64,000 bases of DNA from Ricinus communis (GCF_019578655.1 NC_063260.1:16804001-16868000), one strand, 5' to 3'. Shown: positions 1 to 12,655, counted from the stretch's first letter. Notes: a model not told the origin generated them from the letters alone. Numbers and translations: made by a program.

Positions 1-2070
1 CAGCTCTTGCTAATTAATGTTGTCGATGTTATCTTCTTCCAATATCTGCTTAGTTTTTGTAATGACACCAGTAAATGGACAATTCCAAGTGTTCACACAG
101 TAAAACAAAATACATGAGTCAATTACTAAGGAGGATGTATTCACTTAGAAATCTTAAGGATTTTAATGAAATTTTTAAAAGTTACAATGCATTCAATAAA
201 ATTTGTTAAAGACTATAAATCGTGAAGTAAATTCAATATTGACTTTTAAATTTTTTTAAAAAATTTATAAAACTTAAAAGGATATTTAATTAGAATTTTT
301 ATAAACTCTATAAAAGTAAGTCAGCATTCAAAAAGTTATTAATTTTTATAGATATGAGTTTTTATATACTTTTAATAACTTTTTATACATTTTTATAAAT
401 ATAAATTTGTTAAATTCTTTTTTTCACTTTTCTTTAAGATTTCAATAGAATTTTTTTTTTATAAAAAAATTCATTTTTCTTCTTATTCTCAAAATTTCTT
501 ATATTATTATCTTTATTTTTCTTCACTAAATTTTTCATCTTAAAAAAATATAAGAAATTGGATGAGACTCGGAAGCTAAAAATCATTTACTAAAAATATT
601 TTGCTTGTGCTCACAAATAAAAAATAATAATTAAAAGTTTTTAATTTAATATTAAAAGAGGTCCTCATAAAAATATAAATTTTAAATGGAACATTTGAGC
701 AAATAACCCTGATATATATATAGACTTCTAGGTTCTAATTAAGAAGATTTTTTAGATAATTATTTTTATTGGTAAGCGTGATTATTGTCGATTTAGATAT
801 TTATCAAATAATCGATAAGTGTAACTCTTGTTGATTTAAGTATTTATCAGATAAGTAATAAATAAAATATAATGAGTATGACATGAATTTGATGATTGGA
901 GATAAATTGTGATATAAATTTTCTTTTAAAAAATTATTATCTTGACAAAAAAATGATGAAATGAAATCTATCATTTATATATGAAATTATGGATAATATT
1001 ATGTGGAATAATATTTAAAGTAAAGATAGAGAAAAAATAATAAAAGTAAAATAATTAAATTTATTTTTAAATAATTATATAATAGATAAATAATAGTCTA
1101 TAAAAATCAATAGACGCATATCAATATCTATAAAAATATTTTTAAGTAAAATCTATAAAAATCATTAAAAATCTATGAACTATGATTCAGTTAAAAAAAA
1201 CCTATTCAAATCTTTAAAATTTTAAATTAAATAAACCCTTCTAAATATTTATCTCATGATTTTACATATTACACTTTTCTTAAATATATTTTCTTAAAGA
1301 GGAAGAATTAGACTTGGGGGACAAGTTAGCAATTGAAGATTGATCGACCGATGTCGTTTTGGGTTTTGTGAATTAGGACTATGGGTTGTTACTTTGTGAT
1401 CATTTCAAGCTTTCAATGTTCTGTAATTTCTTTTTAGGACAAAAGAAATTTTGTTTTTTCTGGAAGAAATTTAAAACAAAAGAATTCTATGTTTTAATTG
1501 TTTTTTCTTTTTCAAAATGCATTTACTATATTTCAAACTTGAAATCTCCATATCCAATTAGTATTTTGTTTCAGTACTAGAAAACTCATTAAATATGATA
1601 AGTTATTTTTTTTTTTACTTTATGTATTATTATCCAAAATTTACAAGAAATTTAATTAAATGTTATTGAAAAACTATATATATTTTATATATGATAATAT
1701 TGAATTGCTAAATTTATTATACCTTATTTAATTAAAAATAACATTAAATTAGTCAATTTTTATTTAAGTTATTGTTAACCTTTAAAGATAATTATTATAT
1801 ATTTCTTGTATGTTTTCATATCATATTATTAAGACTTTAGTATATACAAATTATATTTTTTATTTTTCTATTTTATAATTTTATTTTAAAAGTCCTCGTC
1901 AAGAAATAGATTGATTTTATATTATTAGTTCTTAATTTTGATGTAATAAATAAACTGTTCTTATATTTTATTATTGTTTTTAAATTTGATCGATCTAAAT
2001 TGTATATAGATATTTAAGGGTATTTTAGAGCTTTAATGATTTATTTCTATATATAATATAGTATAAAAAT
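1..2070. other. AT-rich intergenic DNA, no recognisable gene
   Basis: Very AT-rich sequence with many short poly-A/poly-T runs and stop codons in all frames. The phrase ctataaaaat recurs around 300-350 and 1,090-1,180, which suggests an old AT-rich transposon or MITE, but no terminal repeats or target-site duplication could be defined. The short open frame near 1,386-1,580 is low-complexity Phe/Lys-rich and is not credible as a gene. Confidence 0.6.
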
Positions 2071-2099
2071 GTGTTTTACCTCACTTTAGTTTTTCTTGT

Positions 2100-3252
2100 C
2101 TAAATTCATGAAATAATGCAAACGAGGAGAATCTGAGCTAAAAATGCACTAATGGGCGTTAATTAGACTGCAGCTATTAAAAGCTCGAGAATCAGACACG
2201 TGAGCTATTCATAGTTTGGGCCTAACTTAATTTATTAAGGTCCAAAAAGTGGAGTTTAAGTAATTATTATGTAATTAGTGGATAATTATCATTTGAATTG
2301 TTTAGGATAATAAGGGATAAATTATAGGGGTTATGTGTTGAGAAAAGAACTCTAAAAAAGGGAATCTCTACAAGGAGTATAAGAGAATTAGAATAGGAAG
2401 TTCTTCGGCTACTGAATCTCTCTGGAGAAGGGTTCTATTATTCTCTGCAGAAAATTTTAGAGTTCATCATCTTTGACATCAGGCTAGCTTGTGTTGTATC
2501 ATTCTTTGAAGAATCAGAGAAGTTTTTCGAAGACGTGGAGAAAGATGATCAATCTTTTTCATTCCTTGAAGAGTCTTTGAACTTTGAGAGAGTTTTAGTT
2601 TTCTGTTTTATGAATCTTAAGTCTTTCTATTTAATTACAATGATCGTTGAATTAAGTATGTTAGGCTAAGTCCCATAAGTGTTTAGTTTGACTTTTTACT
2701 TATGTATGAACCTTATATATTTTGAGTTTAATGAATAATTTCTTTTCCTTCATATGTTCATTAGTTTCATCTATTATTATTGATTGACAATCATATCAAT
2801 TTAGTAGTAATATGTGTTATGAAAATCTTTAGGTTAAAAGTATTAGAAACATCATCTTTACTTTAATCTATGTTAGTATAAGAAACCTAAGTTACATCAT
2901 TAGCTTGAGTGACTTAAGGAAAAGACACATCACCATCTCATTTGTTAAATTATGGCTTAAGAGAATTAAGGAGATTACTAAGTAAAAGCTAGACTAAATG
3001 TTATTTTATCATGTAGTTCATATTAATAATTCTAGTTGCATATTTACTTTCTGGTTATTTAATTTTTTTTATTAAACTAAGATCATTTTCAAAACATCAA
3101 CTTAGAGTGTTTATATTTACTTTCAGTTATTTGTGTGATAGTTGGTCTTTATAATATATGCTCTACAAATCATTGTGAGATCGACCTCGTGGTGAGCTTA
3201 CCCGAACTACCATTCGATTTGTACATTTGCGAGTACTAATTTAGACACATCA
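2100..3252 (+). mobile_element. Worn Athila-like LTR (solo or truncated)
   Basis: Non-coding stretch organised like the LTR of an Athila-type Ty3/gypsy element. It begins with a leader-like block (aacgaggagaatctgagc), has a long T-rich middle, and ends in a block containing 'gtgagatcgacctcgtgg' and 'ttgcgagtactaatttagac'. It terminates in ACACATCA, comparable with the CACCCATCA ends of elements A and B in this window. No PBS follows the CA end at 3,252, and no clean target-site duplication was found (AAATC after the end versus GAATC near 2,128 is only four of five). The 5' boundary is approximate. It could instead be a fragment of another long-LTR family. Confidence 0.4.
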
Positions 3253-4290
3253 AAATCTTTTTATATTTAAAGTCAATATAATTAGAGAACTAAGTTAATT
3301 AAAAATTATAACTTGATTCTTAAATTTTTTATCAAAACTGCAATCCTAGTCTAACAAAATTAATAATAAGAATAGTATTTATTTTACTTTAATAATTTGA
3401 AATTAAGTTATATGAATTTTTAATATTTGTTAAATATAAGTATTCTCAAATTTTTTAGATTTTATTAGAATTAATTCTTAATTTAATTAAGAATATAATT
3501 TTAGATAAGTTTGGTATTTAATAATAGATTTACTGATTAATTATTTTTTTTATCAATTTAGTCAACTGATTTAACTTCGGATGCAAGAAATAATAATTAA
3601 TTTTATTAGGAGAGAATGATGTTTTAGTGTAATAAACTAATTATAAAAGTAATTTTTATATTACACCAAAAATTAGAAAGCAAATAGTATAAACCAAAAC
3701 CTAGGTAATGGTTGTTTAACAAAAATTCTGACGGAATGACTTTTAATATAAAACTAATAAAAAATGAGAAAATATCATTTTTAAATATTAAACGATAACG
3801 AGTATAATACATAAAAATTACGAGGGGCAAATAGTAATTATCTCTGATGTTTAGTACAAACTAAATAATTAATAGATTTTATTTATTAAATGTTTTTTAT
3901 TGATATTAGTTTGTATTTCAAATATAAAGATGCAATGCATACAAATAGACATTGTGGCGATGGAAACGACAATGTTTCAGTTCTGACCGGTTGTAATTAA
4001 TTTTTTAAGATATTAATAAAAAGGAATTAATTTCTTTTACAAATTGAAAATTGGATAGACATTTCTGGTTGGAGCTGAGGAGAAACCAATTGTGGAACAG
4101 TCCCCTTCTAGTTTTGGGCCAACAGTTTCCGTTTTTACTGATTCTAGTCTATTTTAATCGGTTGGATTGTAATCCTAAATTGGCTCGTGGCCTTTATAAA
4201 AAATATTTGTTTTGTTGTTTAGGTAAGTTAGTGCTAAGTATTTTTATTAGATATGGTTCTTTATCTTTTACTTTATAAAAATAAATTATT
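3253..4290. other. AT-rich intergenic DNA, nothing identified
   Basis: No gene, RNA or transposon could be supported here. Short frames such as the minus-strand one near 3,624-3,830 are AT-driven and lack recognisable motifs. Confidence 0.5.
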
Positions 4291-4299
4291 TTATTAACA

Positions 4300-5600
4300 T
4301 AGGAGTTCCCTCAGGTGGAGGGTTAGAGTTCTCAGGCTCTCGTGAGCTAGGGTTTTTGATCTTTTATCAGATCTCATTTATTTTTCCATGATCTTTTGTC
4401 CTTTTCCTTATTTTTCACCTATCTCACCATCATCTAATCATTATTTTCCGATTTCTTTTGTTCCATCGGTCTCTCAGCTCTTGTTGTTTTTTTTTTCATT
4501 TCTTTATTTGTTTTTCTTGTTTCTATATTTTGTTTCAATTGACTTTGCATTTTCTTTGTTTTTCTCTCAAAGTTTTTGTTTTTTTGTCAGTCTTACTAAT
4601 TCTTTTGTGGGTGGAGTATTTGCAAGGGACACGTCAATTCTCATAGTTGTCTCTCTGGCTAATTAATAATTCATCTCTTTTTCACCTTTAAATTAATATA
4701 TCTGCATATTCTTCTCTCATCACAAGGACCAGAATGAGTATTAGCACTGGAGCTTTACAAAATTCCGATATGATGGAGGTGATTAAAGATCTAGTTCTGA
4801 TGGATTTCCCTGAAAGCCAATCCAATTTTTGTATTGCTGCCAAACTTTGGTCCGATAAAGCCTTTAATGGCAAGGCTTTACTGAAAACGATGATTAGAGC
4901 CTGAAAGTCAAAACATGGGGTGGAGGTGAAAGAATGGGAAAAGGATTTGGTTTTGTTTCGATTCAACCATTGGGAAGACAAATCACAGGTTCTTAATAAC
5001 GCTCCTTGGCATTTTGACCAGCATTTCCCGATCTTTAAAGATGTTAAAGGAGATGAGCAACCCTTGCATCGAGTTTTTCACACCATAATCTAGTCTCGTG
5101 CTTATAATTTGCCGATCAATTATATGAATCAGAAAATGGTTGAGGTGCTTGGAAAGAGATTAGGGTTATACACCTATTGAGAAAGAGAGGTTCTTAATAA
5201 AGGGAGATTTCTTCGTTTCAAATGAATGATAAAACCGAGAAACTCGATAACTAAAGGTTTGAAGATGCAATTTCTAGACAAGAAAGTTATTTGGGTGCCT
5301 TTGAAATATGAAAGTCTTCCATCATAATGTTTCTTTTATGGCCATTTTGGTATGTTTTTAGGAGTTGTGATGCCATTAATGACCTTAATATAAATAAGGC
5401 TAATAGTCTGAAAAGGGCATAAGAAGGGAAGGAGTTTGTAACATTAAATTGGATCCTGATCGACCAAAAACAAAAAAGAGCCATCAATATATCGAGCAAA
5501 AGGCCAGTTTTAGTCCAGAGGCACTAGTTGACAAGGGAAGGGCAGACAAAGTTTGCTACAATCTTCGCCGGAGACAGAGGGTAAGGGTCGGAGAAAAAGA
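4300..5600 (+). pseudogene. L1-type LINE remnant: ORF1 (DUF4283 / CCHC) pseudogene
   Basis: A plus-strand frame beginning at the ATG at 4,734 reads like the ORF1 protein of plant L1 LINEs, the RNA-binding Gag-like protein with a DUF4283 domain. Visible signatures are 'VEVKEWEKDLVLFRF' and 'NNAPWHFDQHFPIFK' (the conserved PWxF...hhPI block). Further on, 'VIWVPLKYESLPS' stands where the zinc knuckle of the family begins, followed by a knuckle of the form C-F-F-Y-G-H-F-G in which the second Cys has become Tyr. At least four in-frame stops interrupt it. The CT/T-rich segment 4,300-4,700 upstream is plausibly its 5' UTR. ORF2 (endonuclease/RT) is absent, so the copy is internally deleted or truncated. 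Same family class as the minus-strand LINE at 48.9-50.4 kb. Confidence 0.7.
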
Positions 5601-7247
5601 ACAAAGAAGATGATGGTTGGCACCAAATAAAGCTATTTTATATCCACATCAGCGTCCCAAAAAACAGCTCACTGGCGCGTCAGAGCTATTATCAAATGCG
5701 CCTTGCCAAATCACCCTATAGGTACTTATATGTGAGCAATTAGTTAAGTATAGGTGTATGATAGATCAAAATAAGTATAGGTGTCAAATAGATCAAAATT
5801 AAAATTTAGGGTGCTAATTGACTTTTTTAGACAAATACTAGGAACTATGGATGTATTAGGCCAATGAAAATATTTCAAGCATATTGTAGACGTTATCATT
5901 TAAAATACTTCGAACATATTGTAATCATAATCATTATTGTTATATAAATTTATAAATTAAATGGTCAAGTATTAAAATTAAAATTAAATAATTAATTTAT
6001 AAATATTATATTTTATATATTCACACTTTAATGAAAACCATTAAACCAGAACAATCATTTTCTTGTTAAAAAGACACTGTAACATGAGAACTCAATAATG
6101 AATTATAAATTAACCATCAAAATACCAAGTGCGGAACAATTTATACTTCTTCATTACAAACCAGAACATGTGACTTCAAAATCAATTAATGTTCAATAAA
6201 TTATGTACTAACTTTAGTAAGTCATGTACTAATTTTTTTAAACATCCAAAATAAGTAATAAATTATTAAATTCAATTAAAAAAAACATGAACTATAGTAA
6301 TTAAACCCGGCATTCTTGTTGACTTTTTGTCCTGGTATAGTAAAATTTATAATGAAAATCAAAATAAAAAAGATGAAGAGAGAAATCTGTATAGAAAATA
6401 ATCCTTTGGAAATCTAGGCATGGAAATTTAGGCTATACTATCAGTATGGTATTTCTCATATATTAAAAATTATGGTAGTTTAAATTATAAATGTATAATA
6501 ATTTCTACACTTAAAAAGATTTAAGTTGAATATTTAAATTACATGAGTCATATTCACCAAATAAGTATATGATAATATGATAACATGCTTGAAGAAATAA
6601 AAATTCTATATAGAAATTTTTTAATAATATTCAAACTCTATTAAGACCTTACTAAATTAATTAATAAACAATATCAAATTAAAAACATACTTTCTTAGAG
6701 ATTGTTTTATTATTTAACGATATTTGTATTATAATTTTGTCATGTGATAAAATTTTACTTTATTTAAGCAACTAATTATCAACTTAGTTTATAGAATATC
6801 AAATTAGATAAGTTGATGTATCCTTCTGATTAATCAAAAAATTTTAAAGTAAATACTTGAGATATAAATTTTTTTTTGGACTAAATATCATTATTAAATT
6901 AATTGTTTAAAATTTAAGACTAGATAAAATAAAAAGAGACAATTAAAATAATAAAATAACTACTAAAAATAATTTGAGTAGATAATTTAAAAATAGATAA
7001 AATATTATTTATAGTTAAAAATAATATATTATGTAAAAATAATTTTTATTTGTGTCTTTTTCTATTTTTTTAATTTTATTTAACATGATTGATCAACATA
7101 TCAACTGAAATAACATTTCAAATAGATTTATTTTCTTTATTAAGTATTTTATATTTTTATTTAATATTATTTAAAAATAATTTATAATAATTAATTTAAG
7201 TAAAATTTTCTTTAATTTTTAAATTAATGCATACAAAAATTATATAC

Positions 7248-7279
<32 letters not shown>

Positions 7280-8130
7280 TAAGAATAATGATTCCAACTA
7301 TTAACATTAACGTACAATCCACGTTAATATATAACGGACAAATTAATTGCTGAAAATGGAGAGTCTAATCTTATAGAGTGAAAATTATTCTGGTCTAAAT
7401 GGATTGAGAGTCTTAGAGATGTTGCTTCCAGATGTTCTTTCCCCTCCTTGGCTACCGCGCAATCTCAATTCTCTTGATTTACTCTCCTTCTTTTATCTGT
7501 TTATGCAAAATTATTTATCTATGCGGCCTATTTGTTGTTGAAATTTGGGATTCCAACTCCTGTATTGCTCCTTTGCTTGAAAGTGTAAGATGAAATTTGG
7601 TAAAGGATGGGCCATTTGGTCGGAAGTTAAAGTAAAATGGATAGGAGATGATTTTTTCTCCAAAAAACTTTCTTCTATATGCTTTAACAATGAGCTCCGT
7701 GGTAATCATTGAAGTTCCACCATAAGAGTTTCCTTCAACCCTCTTTCCCGTATCTCCATTGTGATCTCAACAATTTTTTCCTCTTTCCCAAAAATCGATC
7801 CCAATATAAAGAAAAGGGAAGGATTTGCACTTCCCACAGACAACACCAATTGATGAATTTGACAAATTTTGAATGGATTTGAAACAAAAAATTTAAAATT
7901 CTTGATTCATAGAATTTACAAAATAAAAAAGACTGTTAAAATGGAATCCAACTCCCATATCTATGTTAAATCATAATAGGATAATATTTTTCTATTAAAT
8001 TTAGAAAATAATAAAGAAACTATACATTTTATATATTAAAATTTAATGTCATTGTAGTAAAATTTTTGGATTGTCCTTTTAGAATATTGGCTTAAAAAGA
8101 TCTTTTGATATAAAGATTATTCTTTACTAG
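5601..8130. other. AT-rich intergenic DNA with short degenerate repeats
   Basis: No gene recognised. Around 5,735-5,800 the phrase 'agtataggtgt' followed by 'atagatcaaaat' occurs twice in tandem, then 'gggtgctaattgactttttt', a style common at the ends of plant retroelements. At 7,380-7,860 there is a slightly less AT-rich block with an open minus-strand frame (7,515-7,709) whose product I do not recognise. Confidence 0.4.
7248..7277. repeat. (TAA)n microsatellite
   Basis: About ten uninterrupted TAA units in otherwise AT-rich intergenic DNA. Potentially polymorphic. Confidence 0.9.
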
Positions 8131-8131
8131 A

Positions 8132-8236
8132 ATGAGCCTTCCTGATGCAACCAAGGATGCATCTAAATCAACTAGTATGGATCCACTAGCCTATGGAGGA
8201 CCAATGACACGAGCAAGGAGTAAGAAGTTTAAGTAA
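8132..8236 (+). pseudogene. C-terminal end of a Ty3/gypsy polyprotein (remnant)
   Basis: A 34-codon frame from an ATG at 8,132 to TAA at 8,234-8,236 contains 'YGGPMTRARSKKFK'. The PMTRARxKxFK tail is typical of the very end of plant Ty3/gypsy polyproteins, just after the integrase C-terminal domain. Nothing recognisable as integrase lies upstream, so only the last few dozen residues survive. The tandem duplication and LTR-like block that follow fit the 3' non-coding end and 3' LTR of the same element. Confidence 0.55.
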
Positions 8237-8346
8237 GCCTTAAATTCTTATTTTGAGCATGTTTTGAAGATGGCTAATGATGGTGCTTTTGATGATGATA
8301 ACAATGCCTTGAAGATAGTGATAGTAATTGCTATTAATAAAAATTG

Positions 8347-8474
8347 AGGCAGAAGCTCATCTTCAATAAGGTGTGACCAAACCTTACAACCTGTGAGCTA
8401 TGCAAAATGGGGGCAGAAGATCATTGTCAATAAGGCGTGACCACACCTTATAATTTATGAGCTGCTGTAACCTG
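8347..8474. repeat. 64-bp tandem duplication in gypsy 3' region
   Basis: Two diverged copies, period 64 bp, both beginning near 'ggcagaag' and containing 'caataaggYgtgaccaMacctta' (Y=T/C). The position between a gypsy C-terminal fragment and an LTR suggests a 3' UTR tandem repeat. Confidence 0.7.
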
Positions 8475-8479
8475 TAAAA

Positions 8480-9290
8480 AGAGCTTCGAATTTTTCAAGA
8501 TAAATTCGTAGTGGACCAATTTTTAGTTAATTTCCTCTATTTTTGGAAGTATTGGATAAAAAGAACTTTCTCCCATGAATTTAGGATTTTAATTAGGATT
8601 AGATTACTCTTTATCTTATTCTTCCTTATAGGAATAAGATTAGCCTCATATTATGAGTCTTTTAGGGTTTGATTTTTATTCCTTATCTCTTAATCTTTTT
8701 TAGGGTTAGAATTATTTCAAAACCCTATAAATAGAGCTATATATTTCGGCCAAAAGGGCATTAGATCAATATATCATTTTGAATGAAGTTTATTTTTCTT
8801 GAGTTGTTAACTCTTGAATTTCTTAAGATTAAATTAACTTATTTAGTTTAGTTTCACATCTACATGTTTGATCAATCAATTAACTTTTTATTAGTTTATT
8901 GGGCTGTTTGAACATTCTTCATCTATTTATAACTAAAGAGCTTAGTAGTTCTATTGCTAAGTTTGTTAGTTTCATAATCAATTGCAAACTTTCAAGTTAA
9001 ATTTTAGGGCGACAATTCGAACTTATTGGTAAGGGTGCTTCCTCTTAAATAGGAAAAGCGTTTATCAGTTTGAGTTTCTCACCATTGCTCATCTTGGTGT
9101 TTGAACGTATCCGATTCGAGTTCGTATAACTTCTGAAATAGAAATATGATCTTTTGGACTACTTAAACCTGACTTTCTGAATTAGCCGAAGTCCGACTTC
9201 TTCAGCTAGCCGAGATTCGAACTTTAAGTTAAGTGACTTTTACTTATACTCTATCATTGTTCGTAATAACTTGCACAACTCATTTTGAAT
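8480..9290 (+). mobile_element. Ty3/gypsy 3' LTR-like block with TATA box
   Basis: Non-coding sequence downstream of the gypsy polyprotein tail. It contains a well-formed plant TATA element, CTATAAATAG at 8,725-8,734, followed by 'aattcttgaatttcttaag'-like T-rich leader sequence, and then a GC-richer section (9,000-9,240) repeating 'ttcgag' and 'cgacttcttcagctagccga'. That layout fits U3-R-U5 of an LTR. Boundaries are approximate because no TG/CA ends or duplication could be proven. Confidence 0.45.
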
Positions 9291-10660
9291 GACTTCATTC
9301 GTCAGTCTTCAAGGGGCATATGCAGAAATAAATTATAAATGCTTTGATTGGCTTGATTGCAATAAGCAACTGGACTTGCTAGTGTTAATTGACTTATGAA
9401 TTTGCAAATGCAAGTCACTTGGTGTACTGGCATCCAGTTATTGGCTTCATGAGTTCTTTTAATCTAATTTTAAAATGGCGAAAACTGTTTATAAAATATA
9501 ATATTAACCAGTCCTAAATTTTGTCCTCAAGCTATATGTATTTTTAATTAAGAAGCCCATTTACATTTTTTATATGTCTAATTTCTTTCTTCTATTACTT
9601 TATTAATTTCTAATATTTCATTCTTCTAAATTTATCAAATGGAATAAATTTCCCTCAATTTTATTTATCATGCATTTTTGTTAAATATATACTTTCGTCC
9701 CCTTATTTTATTTTATATTATGTTCATCAGAATTGTCCTTTATGCCGGTGCTCTATTACTTTATTTCGTCAATATTAGTTGACTAATTTCATTTAAAAAC
9801 AAAAAGGTATGGACTAAGTTATTTTATGAAATAACTTTTGGATGACTAAAGTTGTGTATAAATTGAAGTTAATTTGCATTTTTTAGGTATTTTAAATTTC
9901 ATTAACGGTATAAATATCAATATCGGAAGTACTTATTCTTGAAAGAGATGGACAAAAGTGCAGAATACTGTAAACTTCAGAGGTATGTGTAATACGAAAC
10001 AATTCTAAAATAAAATCAAACCTTTTTTTATGCGTATCTAAATTCAATTTCAATATTTAATAAATTTAGTAACAAAACAAGTAATAAATCGAAATAATAG
10101 GCCCATCTCATAGATCAAAACAAAGCATTTCGAGATAAAATATAAAATAAAGAAATTCTCTTTTAATTTTAAATTTTCAATATTTGAATCAATATTTGAA
10201 ATTGATACATTAGAAATTATTCATTTTCAAAGACACCTGTTAATCTATTTTCTAGAAAGAATAGAGGCTATTGGGTTCGTAATATATAAACCTCAGAATC
10301 TCAAATAAAACTTGATGCATTACTGCATTTCTTTAATATATTGCAGAAACTCATTTAATGAAGTAAGAATTTCCAAATGTTTATTCATCTTCTCCCTTTC
10401 TTCAGCACAAAAAGCTAACAACAACAAACTAGAAATCCAGATAGTTTGCAAGAATTTATCACAGAACATAAAATAATCATATGTAAGGACATGATTACAT
10501 CAAGTGCTTTACAAAACCACTCCAAAACCAATCCACCTGCTAATCAAAGAATCAATCATATCAGTAATACTAATGAAACCTCTCACTGAAACCAAATTCC
10601 AATTTTATAAAAAGAAATACAAAAAAAAATTAAGAAATCATAAAATGTAGTGGAATCATC
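9291..10660. other. Intergenic DNA downstream of the 202-aa gene
   Basis: AT-rich, no gene recognised. The 3' untranslated region of the minus-strand gene at 10,678-11,286 must lie in the upper part. A hexanucleotide run (GAATCA)n at about 10,664-10,683 spans the stop codon. Confidence 0.5.
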
Positions 10661-10677
10661 AAGAATCAGAATCAGAA

Positions 10678-11286
10678 TCAGAATTGTCTATACCCCAAAA
10701 CAGTCTTGCCAATTCCTCTACCACCTCTCCTTCCTCTGCTTTCACCATTTATAGCAGTAGCTGCAGCCATTGACAACCCTTTCAATTCTTCAAGACTTGC
10801 ATAGCTCTTTCTTGCCATTAAACCATTCTTTTTATCACCTGCATTAGCCGATTTACTTCCTCGCGAGTTCGTCAATATCCCATTAACCTTAGACCAAGTA
10901 GACTTTGATGGAGGAGTCAATTCTTGCCTCGGTTTTCTGTTCTCTTTCCTCAAAGTAGCAGAGAAATCAGGCACTGATTGAGCCAAAATAGAGTACCCTT
11001 TTCTTGTGATAGTTAAATTCTCTTGGAATTTAACTTGTTTCTTTACTGGGGTTTGTCTAAATTCACACTCTTCACTTTCTTCTGGCCTTAAACTCTTCAT
11101 TCTCAGCTTTGATTCTCTTAAATCTGCATATGCTCTGTACCTTGGGCCTCTCTCCATGATGTAGCAATCTGTGGCCAGTTTTAGAGGGACTGGCTGGTTA
11201 GAGTCTAATGAGTTTTGAGAGAGGATTAGAGAAATGGGGTCAAGTGAGTGCAAGAGACACTGAGCAGTGGGGTTCTGTTCTTCCAT
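10678..11286 (-). CDS. Uncharacterised 202-aa plant protein, single exon
   Basis: Uninterrupted frame of 202 codons with good plant initiation context (A at -3, G at +4). I do not recognise a named domain. The protein is hydrophilic and basic towards its C terminus. It begins with an acidic/hydrophobic segment ('CLLHSLDPISLILSQNS'). A centre rich in Arg/Lys/Glu follows ('MERGPRYRAYADLRESKLRM', 'QTPVKKQVKFQ'), then a Ser/Lys-rich stretch. It ends in a Gly/Arg tail ('GRRGGRGIGKTVLGYR'). No signal peptide, membrane span or clear organelle-targeting sequence is visible. The K/R-rich patches and the RGG-like tail would be compatible with nuclear or RNA-associated roles, but that is inference only. 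Codon use and GC content are higher than in the flanks, and there are no internal stops, so a real gene is likely. No introns are needed. Confidence 0.78.
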   Translation of the reverse strand: MEEQNPTAQCLLHSLDPISLILSQNSLDSNQPVPLKLATDCYIMERGPRYRAYADLRESKLRMKSLRPEESEECEFRQTPVKKQVKFQENLTITRKGYSILAQSVPDFSATLRKENRKPRQELTPPSKSTWSKVNGILTNSRGSKSANAGDKKNGLMARKSYASLEELKGLSMAAATAINGESRGRRGGRGIGKTVLGYRQF

Positions 11287-11374
11287 TGTTGATGGATTTT
11301 GAGAAAGAGTGATCAGATTTTCTCGGTTCTGTTTCTTTAATTGCTTTCACAGCTTCCTGTGAATGATTTCCTTT

Positions 11375-11460
11375 TGTTTATTTAAAGAACTTGATTTTAC
11401 AACGGTCTAATAACAAAAAGTGGAGAGAGAGAGAGGGAGAGGGAGAGAAAGAGCAATTAC
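11375..11460 (-). promoter_or_regulatory. Putative core promoter / 5' leader of the 202-aa gene
   Basis: Read on the minus strand, a pyrimidine-rich CT tract (the GA run at about 11,421-11,452 on the plus strand) is followed by a TATA-like CTTTAAATAAAC (about 11,380-11,391), then about 95 bp of leader before the ATG at 11,286. CT tracts of this sort are common near plant transcription starts. The exact start site is not determined. Confidence 0.4.
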
Positions 11461-12520
11461 TTTTCTAACCCTTTTTGTTTTGCGTTTCTTTCCATAACTT
11501 CAACGTTATTGTTGAGGTGGGCCCCTAAAAGTGGCTTTGAATTGCATTGGATTCTATATCTACCGCCTGATCTGATTTGGGATTCTTATGATGGTTTTGA
11601 TTGGAATTTCTTCTTAATGGGATCAGTAACAATCTTACCTTATGTTATCATTTAATTTTAAAATGGGATCTTGAGAGGTTCATGGAGGGTGGAATGGTCC
11701 TTAATGTACTTCTATTTATTTTAGGAGGAGGCGGCCCTTTCAAGGATATACATATGGCAGGCCAATCTGAAGGCCTAAGGCTGCATTGCTGGATAGTATT
11801 TCCCATCCCATCCCATTGTAGGAGCAAGAGAAATTTGAAAGACTCAAAAACAAAATCAGAAAGAAGTAAAGAAAATTGGGATTCTTCCGTGATGAACTGT
11901 TGGCATACGTCCTACATTTTGTCTCTGTCGACCGAGGAGAACGGGGCTCAGCACCAAGAGGATTGTATCATGAAAAGAGCAAAGAGGTCAACCTCTTTCA
12001 AATATACAACATGAATTCTGGTAATGCAATGTAATTGGACTCTTGTGTTGTCGATCCGAATGAATCATTTTTTTAGTTCTTTAAGTAGCAAAAGAAAATT
12101 CATAATAATAGAAAAATGTCTACCAATAAATATCTTAAATCCAATAAAAGACATGCAAATTTAGAAAAGAAATAATCATTATTCATTAACTTTCATAACA
12201 AGCGTTCGAGTATCTAATAAGTGTATCATAGAAATATTATATTGATAAATCATGATACATAAATTTTTAATAAAGAGAAAATTAAAAAAAAGTAAAATAA
12301 AATGGTAGAATTAAAAGATGTATTTTAATCTCATAAAATATATTAATTTACTAATGCGAAATTTATTTATTTTTGTTAGAGTTTAATTTAATTTTAACAA
12401 ATTTTATAAATTTAATTATATAAAGTTATAAATGAATTTTTATTTCAATCAAACACATAAGTTTTAAATTTATAAATTAGATCTATAAAGTTTTATAAAA
12501 TTTATTTTAATGAAGCAATG
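11461..12520. other. Intergenic DNA, no supported gene
   Basis: A plus-strand open frame of 137 codons (11,601-12,014) lies here but has no recognisable motif, poor composition and no regulatory context, so it is not called. The rest is AT-rich. Confidence 0.5.
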
Positions 12521-12530
12521 TAAAAATAAT

Positions 12531-12655
12531 CCATGCCTAGTTGAATTGGTAAGGATTTTCATCTATTCAACTTCGAAAAATTGATGTCAAAGATCTGAAT
12601 CCATGATGTATTGTGTGCCAATAGCCCCATCTATGGGCGTTGCAATAATTATTAC
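12531..12655 (+). mobile_element. tRNA-derived SINE-like sequence
   Basis: The block starts 'ccatgcctagttgaattggtaa', which resembles an RNA polymerase III A box (TRGYnnAnnnGG), and 45-50 bp later has 'agatctgaatcc', close to a B box (GGTTCGAnTCC). A short unique tail and a T/A-rich end follow. Box spacing fits a tRNA-derived head. No cloverleaf can be formed convincingly, so it is not a tRNA gene. A second block of the same style is at about 48,745-48,850. Confidence 0.4.

Noticed and set aside
4388..4666. Plus-strand Phe/Ser-rich frame upstream of the LINE
   Set aside because: Low-complexity T-rich leader; no domain.
11601..12014. Plus-strand open frame of 137 codons
   Set aside because: No recognisable motif, composition unlike a protein, no promoter or splice context; probably chance in a less AT-rich stretch.
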